Shown piece after piece: positions 5,856 to 6,756 of a stretch of 6,756 nucleotides of DNA. The notes under the pieces are model-generated. The model was not told where the DNA came from and did not search any database. It saw only the letters and a program-made list of their open reading frames with translations. The first letter of the stretch is position 1. Each line of letters opens with the position of its first letter. The translations under genes and the position numbers were made by a program. Origin of the DNA: an uncultured Coriobacteriales bacterium (lineage in GTDB: Bacteria; Actinomycetota; Coriobacteriia; Coriobacteriales; UMGS124); the NCBI GenBank assembly GCA_934662525.1, contig CAKUKJ010000134.1:1-6756 (forward strand), written 5' to 3'.

Positions 5856-5923
5856 GCGTTTGCTGTTTTGAAAGCCGGCAACCCGGTGAAACGCCGCGTT
5901 TCAAAAGCGAAAGGTTGCGTTTC
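5856..5923. promoter_or_regulatory. Probable LysR operator: 17-bp palindrome with flanking half-sites
   Basis: TGAAACGCCGCGTTTCA (5887-5903) is a perfect 8-1-8 inverted repeat. The half-site GCGTTT recurs in the same orientation at 5856, 5896 and 5917, that is 40 and 21 bp apart, close to whole helical turns. TTTTGAAA (5866-5873) and TTTCAAAA (5899-5906) form a further inverted pair. The array sits in the middle of the 291-bp divergent region between the LysR gene and the flavoprotein, where such regulators normally bind. The palindrome does not fit the textbook T-N11-A form exactly, so the binding protein is inferred. Confidence 0.55.
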
Positions 5924-5974
5924 CGCTAGGAAAAGCGGCCCGCGATTCCGCTCCCCTTCCAGTGGCGCGCACGT

Positions 5975-5980
5975 TAGAAT
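5975..5980 (+). promoter_or_regulatory. Candidate -10 element of the LysR gene
   Basis: TAGAAT matches the -10 consensus at five of six positions and lies 60 bp upstream of the LysR start. No good -35 is present at 16-18 bp, as is common for promoters that are weak or activator-dependent. Confidence 0.35.
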
Positions 5981-5997
5981 GCGACCCGACGAAGGGA

Positions 5998-6017
5998 GAC
6001 CCGCGCTGGGGCGGGTC
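5998..6017 (+). promoter_or_regulatory. Leader hairpin just upstream of the LysR ribosome binding site
   Basis: GACCCGC (5998-6004) pairs with GCGGGTC (6011-6017) across a 6-nt loop, ending 6 nt before the Shine-Dalgarno site AAGGGGG (6024-6030). An additional copy of GACCCG at 5983-5988 could pair with the same right arm (CGACCCG with CGGGTCG), so two mutually exclusive folds are possible if transcription starts far enough upstream. The direct repeat may instead be a protein-binding site. Confidence 0.4.
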
Positions 6018-6040
6018 GGCACCAAGGGGGAAGCGCCGGC

Positions 6041-6756
6041 ATGGACACCAAGACGTTCTCGTATTTCACGACGCTGCAGCGTCAGCACAGCCTGACGCGG
6101 GCGGCAAAGGAGCTCGGCATCACCTCGCAGGGCCTGGGCGGCGCCATGCGCAGGCTCGAGCAGGAGCTGGGTGTGCACCTGTGGAGCGGGGCGCCAGGAA
6201 CTTCTCCCCTTACCGAGCACGGCCGGCTCTTCGGCACCTACGCCGAAGGGTTCGAGCGCGACCTGTGCGAGCTGCGGCGCGGGCTCGACGCCATCACCGC
6301 GCACGCGAGCAACGTCATCCGCCTGGGATGCTCGGTGGGCCTTGTGGGATATCTGGGCGAGGACGTCATCGAGGCGTTCAACAGGAACTCGGCAAACAGC
6401 CAGGTCATGGCCTGCGAGGAGCTGCCCGACATGGAGTGCGCGCGGCATCTCGCGGAGGGCGACTACGACTTCGCCCTGCTGGTGAACCCTGTCGCCGAGA
6501 CGTTTGAGTCCATCCCGCTCGTGGATGACTACCAGTTCTTCTGGGTGAACCGTGCCGACCCCCTCGCGAACCGCGACACCATCCGCCTTGACGACCTCAG
6601 AGGCCGCACCGTCCTCATGATGGGCGACGACTATCAGAACACGGGGCTTCTCATCCAGATGTTGGCCCAGCTCCACATCGACTGCGACATCCGCTTCACC
6701 GGCGAGATGATCCGCGTCTACGAGTACGCGCGCGCCGGGCATGCGCTCGGCCTCAC
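6041..6756 (+). CDS. LysR-type transcriptional regulator divergent from the flavoprotein (runs off right edge)
   Basis: The frame opens with ATG at 6041, 10 nt after AAGGGGG, and stays open to the window edge (238 residues). Residues 1-60 are a LysR HTH: FSYFTTLQRQHSLTRAAKELG (read as 6-26), recognition helix around ITSQGLGGAMRRLEQELG, then a wing ending in LTEHG. From about residue 88 (NVIRLGCSVG) begins the periplasmic-binding-protein-like effector domain, with the typical hinge region IPLVDDYQFFWVN and further GEMIRVYEYARAGHALGL near the cut. About 60 residues are probably missing, given a usual length near 300. The divergent arrangement and the palindromic site between the genes point to control of the flavoprotein gene, and probably autoregulation. 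It is clearly different from the two left-hand LysR proteins: no ferredoxin module is visible so far, and the HTH differs in sequence. The inducing compound is unknown. Confidence 0.9.
   Translation, partial: MDTKTFSYFTTLQRQHSLTRAAKELGITSQGLGGAMRRLEQELGVHLWSGAPGTSPLTEHGRLFGTYAEGFERDLCELRRGLDAITAHASNVIRLGCSVGLVGYLGEDVIEAFNRNSANSQVMACEELPDMECARHLAEGDYDFALLVNPVAETFESIPLVDDYQFFWVNRADPLANRDTIRLDDLRGRTVLMMGDDYQNTGLLIQMLAQLHIDCDIRFTGEMIRVYEYARAGHALGL

Noticed and set aside
5750..6742. Upstream extension of the flavoprotein frame (about 330 residues)
   Set aside because: It overlaps the divergent LysR gene antisense. The Shine-Dalgarno site and Tat signal place the start at 5749.
1..6756. CRISPR array, tRNA, rRNA, transposase or toxin-antitoxin pair
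   Set aside because: No regularly spaced repeats, RNA-gene signatures, or matching proteins were seen on either strand.

Overview
The window is high-GC bacterial DNA with strong Shine-Dalgarno sites. It carries a Tat-exported fumarate-reductase-like flavoprotein, several LysR-type regulators and a regulator fused to a ferredoxin module. This mix suggests an anaerobic Coriobacteriia/Eggerthellaceae-type actinobacterium, where such reductase-regulator pairs are abundant. The taxonomy is inferred from gene content and style only; there is no marker gene in the window.

Layout. Positions 1-242 (minus) hold the N-terminus of a LysR-type regulator that runs off the left edge. Just upstream of it in the same direction lies a 771-residue gene (296-2611, minus). 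It joins a complete LysR-type regulator to a complete cysteine-rich 4Fe-4S ferredoxin module. The two minus-strand genes are 53 bp apart and probably co-transcribed, and their HTH regions are clear paralogs. A 267-bp divergent intergenic region separates the fusion gene from a radical SAM enzyme of the COG0731 type (2879-3658, plus).

The convergent gap 3659-4039 has no convincing gene. It holds a hairpin behind the radical SAM gene, a small repeat element (one inverted pair plus a degenerate tandem copy), and a strong 10-bp GC hairpin that probably terminates the flavoprotein transcript. The flavoprotein (4040-5749, minus) has a twin-arginine signal and an FAD-binding domain, but seems to lack several catalytic residues of true fumarate reductases. 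A 291-bp divergent region (5750-6040) with a perfect 17-bp palindrome and repeated GCGTTT half-sites separates it from another LysR-type regulator (6041 to the right edge, plus).

How they fit together. The right half looks like a self-contained regulator-plus-exported-reductase unit, in which the LysR protein would sense the reductase substrate or a related compound. No cytochrome or quinol dehydrogenase partner is visible. The left half centres on the LysR-ferredoxin fusion, which is the most unusual object here and could be a redox- or Fe-S-responsive one-component transcription factor. Whether it controls the divergent radical SAM gene is inference.
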